Shown piece by piece: positions 16,257-26,073 of a stretch of DNA of 64,000 nt; the stretch's first letter is position 1; each line of letters begins with the position of its first letter. Source of the stretch: Caulobacteraceae bacterium UBA3198 (GTDB lineage: Bacteria; Pseudomonadota; Alphaproteobacteria; Caulobacterales; Caulobacteraceae). The position numbers were made by a program, and so were the translations under genes. The stretch lies in NCBI GenBank assembly GCA_002363865.1, contig DEWY01000006.1, positions 434,001 to 498,000 on the forward strand, written 5' to 3'. The notes under the pieces were generated by a model. It saw only the letters and a list, made by a program, of their open reading frames with translations. It was not told where the DNA came from and did not search any database.

Positions 16257-16757
16257 TCAGTCGTCGCCGCGGGTCGCCTCCCGGGCCTTCTGCTCTTCCC
16301 AATAGGCCGCGCCATTGTCGGGCTTGAACATGGTCCGGGGCGCGCCCTGCGCCGTCGCCACGGCGAAGATGTTGGCGTCGGGATCGTAGATCAGGGTGTC
16401 GCCGTTGCCGCGCCGGATCGTTTCGGCGCCCGCCGGGGGATCATTGACGAAGGCGTGGGCCTTGCGGACGAAGTCGTCCAGATCCGTAGCCCCAAAGGCC
16501 TCGCCATTGCGGGCATAGGCGCGCTCGGCGTTTTCCTGGGCCGAATAGCGCTGGGTCTCCGACCACAGGGGCCGGCCATCCACCTGCGGGACCGGCGCCC
16601 GGGCCGTAGCCGTGGACGCCGCTGGCGCCGTGGCCGAGGCGTCTTGCGCCGCTTCGCCCGCGCTGGGCGCCGGCGTCACCGCTGACGGGCCGTTGTCGCA
16701 GGCGACGAGAATGAAAAGACTGGCGCCCGCCGCGAGCGCCCCTACTGACCGCATCAT
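16257..16757 (-). CDS. hypothetical lipoprotein
   Basis: The 166-residue product starts MMRSVGALAAG and has lipobox LVAC followed by an Ala/Pro/Thr-rich linker (about residues 25-60). Its C-terminal domain reads FGATDLDDFVRKAHAFVNDPP, NGDTLIYDPDANIFAV and GAPRTMFKPDNGAAYW. This is a conserved module I recall from several alphaproteobacterial exported proteins but cannot name. GGGGAGA lies seven bases from ATG 16757, so I prefer it to the GTG 18 bases upstream. It converges on ubiB. Confidence 0.72.
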   Translation of the reverse strand: MMRSVGALAAGASLFILVACDNGPSAVTPAPSAGEAAQDASATAPAASTATARAPVPQVDGRPLWSETQRYSAQENAERAYARNGEAFGATDLDDFVRKAHAFVNDPPAGAETIRRGNGDTLIYDPDANIFAVATAQGAPRTMFKPDNGAAYWEEQKAREATRGDD

Positions 16758-16883
16758 CACCGTGTTTCTCCCCACAGTTCAGCCCTAGGCTGTGCCGGAA
16801 CGAAAAAAGAACAGATGTGCGGTTTTGTCCAGAGGCCAGATGCGGCTATAGCGTGGAGCCGTTGTCGAAAGGGACCCCGGGCC

Positions 16884-18080
16884 TTGGCGCAGAAGCAGAT
16901 CCTCCTGATCGTGGGCGGCGGCGTGGCCGCCTATAAGGCCCTGGAGCTGACCCGCCTGCTCCGCAAGGCCGGCGTCGGCGTGCGGCCGATCCTGACCAGC
17001 GCCGGCGCGCAGTTCGTCACGCCGCTGTCCCTGGCGGCGCTGGCTGAAGACAAGGTCTATTCCGAGCTCTTCTCGCTGACCGACGAAGCGGAGATGGGGC
17101 ATATCCAGCTGTCCCGATCCGCCGATCTGGTGGTGGTGGTCCCCGCCACCGCCGACCTGATGGCCAAGGCCGCCCATGGCCTGGCCGGAGATCTCGCCTC
17201 CACCACCCTGCTGGCCACCGACAAGCCGGTGCTGATGGCGCCGGCCATGAATGTGCGCATGTGGGAGCATCCGGCCACCCAGCGGAACCTGGCGACCTTG
17301 AAGGCCGACGGTGTCGCCTTTGTCGGCCCCGATGAGGGGGCCATGGCCTGTGGCGAATATGGCCCCGGCCGGATGGCCGAGCCTGCGGTCATCTTCGAGG
17401 CGATCATGGGAAGGCTGAAGGGCGAAGCTGAGCGCCCGCTGGCCGGCCGCCGCGCCATCGTCACCGCCGGCCCCACCGCCGAGCCCATCGACCCCGTGCG
17501 CTACCTGACCAACCGTTCCAGCGGCAAGCAGGGCTATGCGATCGCAGAAGCCCTGGCGGCCCTGGGCTGCGAGGTCACCCTGGTGTCCGGCCCCACGGCG
17601 CTTTCGGCCCCGGCCGGCGTCAAGCGGGTGCAGGTGGAGACGGCCCGCCAGATGCTGGCCGCCTGCCAGGCCGCCCTGCCCGCAGACCTGGCCGTCTGCG
17701 TCGCCGCCGTCGCCGACTGGCGCCCGGCCGACGAAGGGGCGGTGAAGATCAAGAAGACCGGCGACGCGCCCCCGGCGCTGCGACTGGTGGAGAACCCCGA
17801 CATCCTGGCGACCCTGTCGGCGGCCGGGCCAGACCGTCCCCGGCTGGTGGTCGGCTTCGCCGCCGAGACCAATGACGTGGAGGCCTACGCCCGGGCCAAG
17901 CTCGCCCGGAAGGGCTGCGACTGGATCGTGGCCAATGATGTCAGCGTCGAAGGCGTCATGGGCGGCGACGACAACACCGTCTCCATCGTCAGCGCCGCCG
18001 GCGTGGAGCGCTGGGACAAGACCGCGAAATCCGACGTGGCGACCAAGCTCGCCGAACGCATGGCGAAGGCCCTGGCATGA
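16884..18080 (+). CDS. coaBC: bifunctional phosphopantothenoylcysteine decarboxylase / phosphopantothenate-cysteine ligase
   Basis: CoaBC makes 4'-phosphopantetheine for coenzyme A. The N-terminal CoaC flavoprotein half has ILLIVGGGVAAYKALELTRLL, the catalytic His in MGHIQLSRSADL and the PAMNVRMWEHPATQ clamp. The C-terminal CoaB half starts at RRAIVTAGPTAEPIDPVRYLTNRSSGKQG and contains VKIKKTGDAP and FAAETND. I place the start at TTG 16884 (398 residues), with GAAAGGGA upstream and the family N-terminus AQKQILL; an ATG at 16815 would add 23 unconserved residues. dut overlaps its end by four bases. Confidence 0.95.
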   Translation: MAQKQILLIVGGGVAAYKALELTRLLRKAGVGVRPILTSAGAQFVTPLSLAALAEDKVYSELFSLTDEAEMGHIQLSRSADLVVVVPATADLMAKAAHGLAGDLASTTLLATDKPVLMAPAMNVRMWEHPATQRNLATLKADGVAFVGPDEGAMACGEYGPGRMAEPAVIFEAIMGRLKGEAERPLAGRRAIVTAGPTAEPIDPVRYLTNRSSGKQGYAIAEALAALGCEVTLVSGPTALSAPAGVKRVQVETARQMLAACQAALPADLAVCVAAVADWRPADEGAVKIKKTGDAPPALRLVENPDILATLSAAGPDRPRLVVGFAAETNDVEAYARAKLARKGCDWIVANDVSVEGVMGGDDNTVSIVSAAGVERWDKTAKSDVATKLAERMAKALA

Positions 18081-18532
18081 CCCCGACGATCAAGATCACC
18101 CGCCTGGCCCACAACGCCGACCTCCCCCTGCCGGCCTATGAGACGGCGCTGGCCGCCGGCATGGATCTGCGCGCCGCTGTGGCCGAGGACGCGCCCATCA
18201 TCCTGCGGCCCATGGAGCGGGCCATGGTCCCCACGGGCCTGGCCATGGCCCTGCCCCCGGGCTTCGAGGGCCAGGTGCGCCCGCGCTCAGGCCTGGCGGC
18301 CAAGTTCGGGATCACCTGCCTGAATTCGCCCGGTACGGTGGACGCCGACTATCGCGGCGAGATGAAGGTCATCCTGATCAATCTGGGGGAAGAGGACTTC
18401 ACCATCCGCCGCGGCGACCGCATCGCCCAGTTGGTGATCGCGCCTGTGATCCAGGCCACCTGGGAAGAGGTGGGCGGCCTGGACGAAACCGCCCGCGGCG
18501 CCGGCGGCTTCGGCTCTACCGGCGCCAGCTAG
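18077..18532 (+). CDS. dut: dUTP diphosphatase
   Basis: The 151-residue trimeric dUTPase hydrolyses dUTP to dUMP, keeping uracil out of DNA. All five motifs are visible: GMDLRAAV, RPRSGLAAKFGI, GTVDADYRGE, RGDRIAQLVI, and the C-terminal arm RGAGGFGSTG. Its ATG overlaps the coaBC stop (ATGA), the coaBC-dut arrangement common in Proteobacteria, implying translational coupling. Confidence 0.98.
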   Translation: MTPTIKITRLAHNADLPLPAYETALAAGMDLRAAVAEDAPIILRPMERAMVPTGLAMALPPGFEGQVRPRSGLAAKFGITCLNSPGTVDADYRGEMKVILINLGEEDFTIRRGDRIAQLVIAPVIQATWEEVGGLDETARGAGGFGSTGAS

Positions 18533-18541
18533 GCCCGAGGC

Positions 18542-20011
18542 TCAGTCGTACCAGGCCCGGCCGGCCCGCTCGATCAGGGCGAAGGCGCCGGCCGGTCCCC
18601 AGCTGCCCGCCGCATAGGGCTTGGGCGTCATGCCGGCCTCGGCCCAGGCTTCGGCCACCCCGTCCACCCAGCGCCAGGCCTGCTCCACCTCGTCGCGGCG
18701 AACAAACAGGGCGCTGTTGCCCAGGATCACATCCAGGATCAACCGCTCATAGGCGATGCGCCGGCGCGCATTGGGCCCCGAATAGGCGCGCAGCAGGGAC
18801 AGCGACAGGGGCAGGGACTGCAGCCGCATGCCCCCTTGCGATATCCCCGGCGCCTTGTTCATCAGCAGCAGTTCGATGTCCTCGTCCGGCTGCAGGTCGA
18901 TGACCAGCCGGTTGGCCACCAGATCGCCCTCGGCCTGGCCGCCGAAGATGGAGTGGGGCACGCCCTTGAACTGAATGGCGATCTGGGTCCGCCGTTCGGG
19001 CAGGCGCTTGCCGGTGCGCAGGAAGAAGGGCACGCCGGCCCAGCGCCAGTTGTCGATATCCACCCGCAGGGCGACGAAGGTCTCCGTCGCGCTCTCCTGG
19101 CCACGCTCTTCCTCATAGGAGGTGGCCGACTGGCCCTGGGCGACGCCGGCGGCGTACTGGCCGCGCACGCTGGCCTGGGCGACGTCCTGGCGGGTGAAGG
19201 GGCGGAGCGACCGCAGCACCTTGACCTTCTCGTTGCGCAGGGACTCCGCCTCCATGTCCGAGGGCGGCTCCATGGCCACCAGGCAGAGGAGCTGCAGCAC
19301 ATGGTTCTGGATCATGTCGCGCAGGGCGCCATGCTCGTCATAATAAGGCCAGCGGTCGCCGACCCCTTCGGTCTCGGCCACGGTGATCTGCACGTGGTCG
19401 ATGGTCAGGTTGTTCCACAGGGGCTCGAACAGGGTGTTGGCGAACCGCAGGGCGATCAGGTTCTGCACCGTCTCCTTGCCCAGATAGTGGTCGATGCGGA
19501 AGACCTGCTCCTCCTCGAACACCTCGGCCAGGGCCGCGTTGATGCCCCGGGAGCTCTCCAGGTCGTGGCCGATGGGCTTTTCCAGCACGATCCGGCTCTG
19601 CGGGTTGATCAGGCCCGCGCCAGACAGGGCCTCGCAGACCCCCACATAGAGGCTGGGCGACAGGGCCAGATAGAAGATCGGCGCCTTGGCCTCACCCAAG
19701 GCCTCGGTGATGTCGGCCAGGCGATCGGCCTTGGTGGCGTCCACCGCCCGGTAGTCCAGGCGCTGGACAAACCTGGTCCAGACGCCCTCGTCCAGGATCT
19801 GGGGGCTGGCCCGCTCCGTCACCGCGTCCCGGACCATGGCCTCGAAGTCGCGGCGTCCGATCTCGGCCCGGGTGGCGGCGACGATCCTGAAGCCGTCGGG
19901 CAGGAATCCGTCGGCGTCGAGAAAGTAGAGGGAGGGAAACAGCATCCGCAGGGCGAGGTCGCCGGCGCCTCCGAACAGGACGATCGCATCGGCTTGAGGC
20001 GCCTTGGGCAT
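18542..20011 (-). CDS. zwf: glucose-6-phosphate 1-dehydrogenase
   Basis: Zwf oxidises glucose-6-phosphate to 6-phosphogluconolactone, entering the Entner-Doudoroff and pentose-phosphate routes. The 489-residue protein has the dinucleotide motif VLFGGAGDLALRML (Gly-Ala in place of the usual Ala-Ser-Gly), VLEKPIGHDL, the active-site motif FRIDHYLGKETVQN, and YYDEHGALRDMIQNH. The C-terminal part is complete. No pgl or edd gene adjoins it here, unlike many ED clusters. It is divergent from otsB. Confidence 0.96.
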   Translation of the reverse strand: MPKAPQADAIVLFGGAGDLALRMLFPSLYFLDADGFLPDGFRIVAATRAEIGRRDFEAMVRDAVTERASPQILDEGVWTRFVQRLDYRAVDATKADRLADITEALGEAKAPIFYLALSPSLYVGVCEALSGAGLINPQSRIVLEKPIGHDLESSRGINAALAEVFEEEQVFRIDHYLGKETVQNLIALRFANTLFEPLWNNLTIDHVQITVAETEGVGDRWPYYDEHGALRDMIQNHVLQLLCLVAMEPPSDMEAESLRNEKVKVLRSLRPFTRQDVAQASVRGQYAAGVAQGQSATSYEEERGQESATETFVALRVDIDNWRWAGVPFFLRTGKRLPERRTQIAIQFKGVPHSIFGGQAEGDLVANRLVIDLQPDEDIELLLMNKAPGISQGGMRLQSLPLSLSLLRAYSGPNARRRIAYERLILDVILGNSALFVRRDEVEQAWRWVDGVAEAWAEAGMTPKPYAAGSWGPAGAFALIERAGRAWYD

Positions 20012-20196
20012 GAAATCCCCTTCCTGGGCTGAAAATCGGTCGGGCGGCTGTGGAGGTCGCAGGCAGTTAGCCTTACCTCGGTTGAGGCAACGTCAAGGCC
20101 ATGGTCCGGTTCGCCGTCCATCGCCATGACGTCCAGGAAAAAGGAGCCAACGGCCCCCGCAGGCGTTTTGCGCCAGGGAAGGGGCGATTCCACGAC

Positions 20197-20946
20197 ATGA
20201 GCATCATCGACCACACACTGACCGACCGTGCGCCGCCGGTTCTGGATCTTGCCGGGACGGCCCTCTTTCTGGATCTCGACGGCACCCTGGCGCCGATTGT
20301 CGCCCGCCCCCAGGACGTGGGGCCAGACCCCCGGCGCACCGCCATCCTTGCCGATCTGGTGCGGCGGATGGACGGCCGGGTAGCGATCCTGTCGGGCAGG
20401 ACCCTGGCGGAGATCGATCACATTCTCGACAGCGCCGTGCGCCCGGCGGCCGCGGTTCACGGCCTGGACCGACGCGAGCCGGACGGGCGCCACAACCCGC
20501 CCCCGCCGCATCCGGACCTGCCGGACGTAGCCGCCGCCTTCCAGGATCTGGCCGCAAGGTCGCCTGGCCTGCTGGTGGAGACCAAGGGGCTGAGCGTCGC
20601 CCTGCACTACCGCCAGGCGCCTGATCAGGCCGCCGACGTCCTTGCCCTGGCGCAGCAATGGTCCGACCGCACCGGACTGAAGCTGCAGCCGGGCCACATG
20701 GTGGTCGAGTTGCGCACGCCCGGCCCCGACAAGGGCGACTCCCTGGCGACCTTCATGGCGGCGGCCCCGTTCAAGGGCGCGATCCCGGTATTTGTCGGCG
20801 ATGACCTGACCGATGAGCCGGCCTTCCGCGCCGCCCGCGACCTGGGGGGCGCCGGCGTTCTGGTGGGCCCGCGGCGGAACAGTGCGGCCACCCATCGGTT
20901 GGAGGATGTGAGCGCAGTGCTGGATTGGCTGGAGGCCGCCCTATGA
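20197..20946 (+). CDS. otsB: trehalose-6-phosphate phosphatase
   Basis: OtsB removes the phosphate from trehalose-6-phosphate. The 249-residue HAD protein has motif I FLDLDGTLAPI (nucleophile Asp), motif II AILSGRTL, and motif IV VFVGDDLTDEPAF. ATG 20197 gives a normal family start; a longer in-frame ATG at 20101 adds residues without similarity. Its stop overlaps the otsA ATG by four bases, so phosphatase and synthase are coupled. Confidence 0.95.
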   Translation: MSIIDHTLTDRAPPVLDLAGTALFLDLDGTLAPIVARPQDVGPDPRRTAILADLVRRMDGRVAILSGRTLAEIDHILDSAVRPAAAVHGLDRREPDGRHNPPPPHPDLPDVAAAFQDLAARSPGLLVETKGLSVALHYRQAPDQAADVLALAQQWSDRTGLKLQPGHMVVELRTPGPDKGDSLATFMAAAPFKGAIPVFVGDDLTDEPAFRAARDLGGAGVLVGPRRNSAATHRLEDVSAVLDWLEAAL

Positions 20947-22349
20947 GTCGCCTGATCGTCGTTTCCAACCGGGTCAACCCGCCCGGCGGCAAGGGCGAGG
21001 AGAGTGTCGGCGGTCTGGCCATGGCGCTGGCCGCGGCGTTGCGGGAATATTCCGGCATCTGGTTCGGGTGGAGCGGGCGAACCACGCCGATGTTCACCGG
21101 CCAGTTGGCCATGCGCCGGATCGAGGGCGTGACGGTGGCGACCGTCGATCTCGAGCAAAGCGACTATGATGAATATTATAACGGCTACGCCAACAAGACC
21201 CTGTGGCCCCTGTTCCACTACCGGGTCGATCTGACGGCCTATGACCGCACCTTCGACGAGGGCTATCAGCGGGTGAACCGACGGTTCGCCGAGACCCTGC
21301 GGCCCCTGATCGAGCCGGACGACCTGATCTGGGTTCACGACTACCACCTGATCCCCATGGCCCGGGAGCTGCGACGCTTAGGCGTCAAGAACCGCATCGG
21401 CTTCTTCCTGCACATCCCCTGGCCGGCGCACCAACTGATGGTCACCCTGCCCAGCCACCGCGCCCTGGTGGAGGCCCTGTTCGAATACGACCTGGTGGGT
21501 TTCCAGACCCCGGAATATGTCACCGCCTTCCAAGAGTATGTCCTGGCCGAGGCCGGCGGCGAGGTGCTGGAGCCTGACCGGCTGAAGGCGTTTGGCCGCA
21601 CGGTCCAGACCGGCGCATTCCCCATCGGGGTCGACGCCACCGACTTCGCCGAGATGGTCGCCTCGGAGCGGGCGGCGAAGACCTATGACCGGATGGCGGC
21701 CCATACGGTGTTTCGCAAGCTGATCGTCGGTGTCGACCGGCTGGACTATTCCAAGGGGCTGGAGGAGCGCTTCCTCGGCTTCGAGCGGTTCCTGGCCGAC
21801 AATCCGGACCTTCGTCGCGAGGTGCTGATGGTGCAGGTGGCGCCGGTGAGCCGGGAGTCGGTCAATTCCTATCAGGAGATCCGGGGCCGGCTGGACGCCC
21901 TGTCGGGCCGCATAAACGGCGAGCACGCCGACCTGGACTGGAATCCGTTGCGCTGCGTGAACCGCAACTATCGCCGCGACGAGCTGGCCGGGCTCTACCG
22001 GGCGGCCAAGGTCGGGCTGGTGACGCCTCTGCGGGACGGGATGAACCTGGTGGCCAAGGAGTATGTGGCCGCCCAGGACCCGGCCGATCCTGGGGTGCTG
22101 ATCCTGTCGCGGTTCGCCGGGGCGGCCAACCAGCTGCCCGCAGCCCTGATCGTCAATCCCAACAGCCCCGAAGAGATTTCCGAGGCGCTGAAACGGGCCC
22201 TGACCATGCCGCTGGCGGAGCGAATCGAGCGTTGGCGCGCTTTGTTTGACAATGTCCGGGGCGAGGATGTGGGCGCCTGGCGGGATGCCTTTGTCGGCGC
22301 CCTGGCCGGCGAAGAGATGGCGCAGGAGGCCCCGGCCCTGGCCTGCTGA
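20943..22349 (+). CDS. otsA: trehalose-6-phosphate synthase
   Basis: OtsA (GT20) joins UDP-glucose and glucose-6-phosphate. The 468-residue protein starts MSRLIVVSNRVNPP, has the donor/acceptor residues in WFGWSG, LIWVHDYHLIPMARELR, RIGFFLHIPWP, VDRLDYSKGLEERF and the C-terminal LRDGMNLVAKEY. Start ATG 20943 lies in the otsB stop. Trehalose is an osmotic and desiccation protectant; the pair forms a complete pathway from glucose-6-phosphate, the substrate also used by the neighbouring zwf. Confidence 0.97.
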   Translation: MSRLIVVSNRVNPPGGKGEESVGGLAMALAAALREYSGIWFGWSGRTTPMFTGQLAMRRIEGVTVATVDLEQSDYDEYYNGYANKTLWPLFHYRVDLTAYDRTFDEGYQRVNRRFAETLRPLIEPDDLIWVHDYHLIPMARELRRLGVKNRIGFFLHIPWPAHQLMVTLPSHRALVEALFEYDLVGFQTPEYVTAFQEYVLAEAGGEVLEPDRLKAFGRTVQTGAFPIGVDATDFAEMVASERAAKTYDRMAAHTVFRKLIVGVDRLDYSKGLEERFLGFERFLADNPDLRREVLMVQVAPVSRESVNSYQEIRGRLDALSGRINGEHADLDWNPLRCVNRNYRRDELAGLYRAAKVGLVTPLRDGMNLVAKEYVAAQDPADPGVLILSRFAGAANQLPAALIVNPNSPEEISEALKRALTMPLAERIERWRALFDNVRGEDVGAWRDAFVGALAGEEMAQEAPALAC

Positions 22350-22364
22350 TCGGAGGACCTTCCT

Positions 22365-25034
22365 ATGGCGGAGAAACTGGCGCGATATCGGGAGATGCGC
22401 GACTTCGCCAAGACGGCCGAGCCGTCTGGGTCCGACGATGTCACGCCCTCCAAGCGCCTGCGCTTCGTCATCCAGAAGCACGCCGCCACCCGCCTGCACT
22501 ATGATTTCCGCCTGGAGCTGGACGGGGTGTTCAAGTCCTGGGCCGTGACCCGGGGCCCCTCCCGCGATCCCGCCGACAAGCGCCTGGCGGTGGCCACCGA
22601 GGATCATCCCCTGGGCTATGGGGACTTCGAAGGGACCATCCCCAAGGGCGAGTACGGCGGCGGCTCGGTGATGCTGTGGGACCGGGGCTACTGGGCGCCG
22701 GAGCCCGGATTTGATTCCGAGAAAGCCCTGAAAAAGGGCGAACTCAAATTCGTGCTGGAGGGCGAACGCCTGCACGGAAGCTGGGTGCTGGTGCGGATGA
22801 AGCGCGATAAGACCGGTGGCAAGCGGGAGAACTGGCTGCTGATCAAGCATCGGGACGAGGCCGCCGTGGAGGGCGACGACCTGCTGAAGAGCGCCGACAC
22901 CTCCGTCGCCTCGGGCCGCGCCATGGACGCCATCGCCGCCGGGACCGGCAAGGGGCCCAGGCCCTTCATGCGCGGCAAGGCCAAGGCGGCCGCCCCGGCC
23001 GACGACGTCTGGGAGACCCGACCCAAGGGCGAACCCGCCAAGGCCGCAAAGCCCGCGGCCAAGACCAAGGCCAAGCCCGCCGCAACCAAGGCCGAGCCCA
23101 AGACTACCGCCGCCCTGCCGGGCTTCATCGAACCGCAGCTCTGCAAGTCCGTGGACCGGCCGCCGTCGGGCAAGGGGTGGGCCCACGAGATCAAGTTCGA
23201 CGGCTATCGCCTGCAACTGCGGGTCAAGGACGGCAAGGCGACCCTGAAGACCCGCAAGGGCCTGGACTGGACCGAGAAGTTCCAGGCCATCGCCGACCAC
23301 GCCACAGCCCTGCCCGATGGGATCTATGACGGCGAGGCTGTCGCCCTCGACGACAATGGCGCGCCAGATTTTCCCGCCCTGCAGGCGGCCCTGTCCGAGG
23401 GCCATAGCGAAGACCTGATCTTCTTCGCCTTCGACGCCCTGTTCCTGGAGGACGAAGACCTGCGCGGCCTGCCGCTTCGCGAGCGCAAGAGCCGGCTACA
23501 GGCGGTGATTGAGCGCCGCGCCAAGCCGCTGGGCGGCCAGATCCGCTATGTGGAGCACTTCGAGACCGCCGGGGATGCGGTCCTGCAATCGGCCTGCCGG
23601 CTGTCGCTGGAAGGGGTGATCTCCAAGCGCATGGACGGCGCCTATCGCTCGGGCCGCAGCCAGGATTGGGCCAAGTCCAAGTGCCGCGCCGGGCACGAGG
23701 TGGTGATCGGCGGCTGGACCGGCGCCAAGGGCCAGCTCCGCTCCCTGCTGGTGGGCGTTCACCGCGGCGACCACCTGATCTATGTGGGCCGGGTCGGCAC
23801 GGGCTTTGGCGCCGCCGTGGTCAAGCAGGTCCTGCCCCGCCTTGAGGCTCAGGGCGCTGACAAAAGCCCCTTCAGCGGTCCAGGCGCGCCGCGAAAGTCC
23901 GGCGACATCAACTGGGCCAAGCCCGAACTGGTCGCCGAGATCGAGTTCGCCGGCTGGACCGGCGAGGGCATGGTCCGCCAGGGCTCGTTCAAGGGCCTGC
24001 GCGCCGACAAACCCGCCAGCGAGGTGGAGGCCGAGAAGCCCGCCCCCGTGGAGGAGGTGGAGCTCGCCCAACCCAAGCCTTCGGCCGCGAAGTCGTCGGG
24101 CGCCAAGACTGGCGGCAAGGTCCGCCCGGCGGGATCGGTGGTGGTCATGGGGGTGACGATCTCCAGCCCCGACAAGGCGTTGTGGCCGCGCTCGGCCGAT
24201 ACCGACGCCCCCCTGACTAAGGCCGATCTGGCCCGCTATTTCGAAACCGTCGGCCCGTGGATGATCGACCATATCCGCGGCCGGCCCTGTTCGGTGATCC
24301 GCGCCCCGGACGGGATCGGCGGCCAGACCTTCTTCCAGCGCCATGCGGGCAAGGGCGCCTCGCACCTGATCGAACAGGTGGATGTGGCCGGCGACAAGCA
24401 GCCCTATCTGCAGATCGACCGCGTCGAGGCCCTGGCGGCGCTGGCCCAGATGGGAGCCATCGAGCTGCACCCTTGGAATTGCCGCGAGGGCGACCCGGAG
24501 ACGCCGGGCCGACTGGTCTTCGACCTCGACCCCGGCCCCGGCCTCGATTTCGACGACGTGGTCGCTGCGGCGAGGGACGTGAAGGAACGGCTGGAGGCGC
24601 TGGGCCTTGTCGCCTTCTGCAAGACCACCGGCGGCAAGGGCCTGCACGTGGTCACGCCGCTGGCCAAGGCCCGCGGCCTGGACTGGGACACCGCCAAGGC
24701 CTTCGCCCATGACGTGGCCCGCCAGATGGCCGCCGACGAGCCTGAGCGCTATGTGGCGGTGATGTCCAAGGCCAGGCGGAACGGCAAGATCTTCGTCGAC
24801 TATCTGCGCAATTCGCGGCTGGCCACGGCCGTGGCCCCCCTGTCGCCGCGGGCCCGCGAAGGGGCCGGCGTCTCCATGCCGCTCACCTGGGGCCAGGTGC
24901 GCAAGGGCCTCGATCCCCTGCGCTTCACCCTGCGCACCGTGCCCGACCTGTTGAAGAAGACCAAGGCCTGGGCCGACTATGCGCAAGGCGAACGGCCGCT
25001 GGCGCCGGCCATCCGCAAGCTCGGAAAGGTCTAG
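22365..25034 (+). CDS. ligD: ATP-dependent DNA ligase D, three-domain
   Basis: LigD seals double-strand breaks in bacterial non-homologous end joining with Ku. The 889-residue product has, in order: the 3'-phosphoesterase domain (about 30-180; HAATRLHYDFRLELDG, GTIPKGEYGGGSV), an Ala/Lys-rich linker (about 210-250), the ligase domain with EIKFDGYR (catalytic Lys near 276) and KRMDGAYRSGRSQDWAKSKC, and after a second linker the primase-polymerase domain (about 590-889; VFDLDPGPGLDFDDV acidic pair). This order is the alphaproteobacterial one. No ku gene is in the window. It follows otsA by 15 bases. Confidence 0.95.
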   Translation: MAEKLARYREMRDFAKTAEPSGSDDVTPSKRLRFVIQKHAATRLHYDFRLELDGVFKSWAVTRGPSRDPADKRLAVATEDHPLGYGDFEGTIPKGEYGGGSVMLWDRGYWAPEPGFDSEKALKKGELKFVLEGERLHGSWVLVRMKRDKTGGKRENWLLIKHRDEAAVEGDDLLKSADTSVASGRAMDAIAAGTGKGPRPFMRGKAKAAAPADDVWETRPKGEPAKAAKPAAKTKAKPAATKAEPKTTAALPGFIEPQLCKSVDRPPSGKGWAHEIKFDGYRLQLRVKDGKATLKTRKGLDWTEKFQAIADHATALPDGIYDGEAVALDDNGAPDFPALQAALSEGHSEDLIFFAFDALFLEDEDLRGLPLRERKSRLQAVIERRAKPLGGQIRYVEHFETAGDAVLQSACRLSLEGVISKRMDGAYRSGRSQDWAKSKCRAGHEVVIGGWTGAKGQLRSLLVGVHRGDHLIYVGRVGTGFGAAVVKQVLPRLEAQGADKSPFSGPGAPRKSGDINWAKPELVAEIEFAGWTGEGMVRQGSFKGLRADKPASEVEAEKPAPVEEVELAQPKPSAAKSSGAKTGGKVRPAGSVVVMGVTISSPDKALWPRSADTDAPLTKADLARYFETVGPWMIDHIRGRPCSVIRAPDGIGGQTFFQRHAGKGASHLIEQVDVAGDKQPYLQIDRVEALAALAQMGAIELHPWNCREGDPETPGRLVFDLDPGPGLDFDDVVAAARDVKERLEALGLVAFCKTTGGKGLHVVTPLAKARGLDWDTAKAFAHDVARQMAADEPERYVAVMSKARRNGKIFVDYLRNSRLATAVAPLSPRAREGAGVSMPLTWGQVRKGLDPLRFTLRTVPDLLKKTKAWADYAQGERPLAPAIRKLGKV

Positions 25035-25110
25035 GTTTCCCCTGCGTCCAGGCTTCCTAGAGCGCGCGGCGCCTGCCAAGCTTTCGGAAAATCGCCAAGG
25101 GGGACGGGAC

Positions 25111-26070
25111 ATGGACAGGGCCGCCAATCGAGACCTGGTCGATCCGGAGCTGCTGCCCCTGCTCGACAGCTTTCCGGCCTTCGAGCTGACCGAGGCGCTG
25201 CTGCCGCTTATGCGCATGCGCGCGACTCGCTTTCAGGTGCGGCCCGAGGACCTGGCCCGCACCAGCCTGGAGCGGCGGACAATTCCCGGCCCCGCCGGCG
25301 CGCCAGAGGTGGGGGTGCTGGTCTATCGCCCCAAGGATGCTGCGGGGCCGCTGCCCTGCATCCTGCACATTCATGGGGGCGGCTATGTCGCTGGCGCGGC
25401 GGCCGACAACGAGGCGGTCCATCGTCCGCTGGCCGCCGACCTCGCCTGCTGCATCGTCTCGGTGGAGTACCGGCTGGCGCCGGAGACGCCCTTCCCCGGG
25501 CCGCTGGAGGATTGCTATGCGGCGCTCGCCTGGATCTTCGCCAGCACAGAGACCCTGGGCGTCGACCGTACGCGGGTCGGCCTGATGGGAGAGAGCGCCG
25601 GCGGCGGTCTGGCCGCAGGCCTCGCCCTGCTGGCCCGGGACCGGGGGGACTACCCCTTGGCCTTTCAGCACCTGATCTATCCGATGATCGATGACCGGAC
25701 CTGCGTCAGCCCCGATCCGCACCCCTATGCCGGCGCCTTCGTCTGGACGCCCCAGGCCAACGCCTTCGGCTGGCGGGCCCTGCTGGGGCATGAGCCTGGC
25801 GCAGAGGGCGTCTCCCCCTATGCGGCGGCCGCCCGGGCCACGGATGTCTCGGGCCTGCCGCCGACCTTCATCGCCACCGGCGCCCTGGACCTGTTTCTCG
25901 AGGAAGACCTGGCCTACGCCCAGCAGCTATTGCGGGCCGGGGTGCCGGTGGAGCTGCACGTCTATCCCGGCGCCTTCCACGGCTTCCAGTGGGCGCCGGA
26001 GGCGAGCGTCAGCCAGACGGCCGCCCGAGACAGCCGCGCGGCGCTGGCACGGGCCCTGGCCCCGGCCTGA
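25111..26070 (+). CDS. HSL-family alpha/beta hydrolase (esterase/lipase)
   Basis: The 319-residue protein is a hormone-sensitive-lipase-type esterase: oxyanion motif HIHGGGYVAG, EYRLAPETPFPGPLEDCYAAL, nucleophile GESAGGGLAAGLAL, acid region GALDLFLEEDLAYAQQLL and the catalytic His in YPGAFHGFQ. ATG 25111 has AAGGGGGACG just upstream; the frame extends back into ligD without similarity. No signal peptide. Substrate is unknown; relatives take short-chain acyl esters. Confidence 0.92.
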   Translation: MDRAANRDLVDPELLPLLDSFPAFELTEALLPLMRMRATRFQVRPEDLARTSLERRTIPGPAGAPEVGVLVYRPKDAAGPLPCILHIHGGGYVAGAAADNEAVHRPLAADLACCIVSVEYRLAPETPFPGPLEDCYAALAWIFASTETLGVDRTRVGLMGESAGGGLAAGLALLARDRGDYPLAFQHLIYPMIDDRTCVSPDPHPYAGAFVWTPQANAFGWRALLGHEPGAEGVSPYAAAARATDVSGLPPTFIATGALDLFLEEDLAYAQQLLRAGVPVELHVYPGAFHGFQWAPEASVSQTAARDSRAALARALAPA

Positions 26071-26073
26071 GCC

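Noticed and set aside
20012..20196. Stress sigma-factor promoter (GGAAC-N16/17-CGTT) ahead of otsBA
   Set aside because: GGAAA and CGTT are present but about 23 bases apart, and the -35 base does not match.
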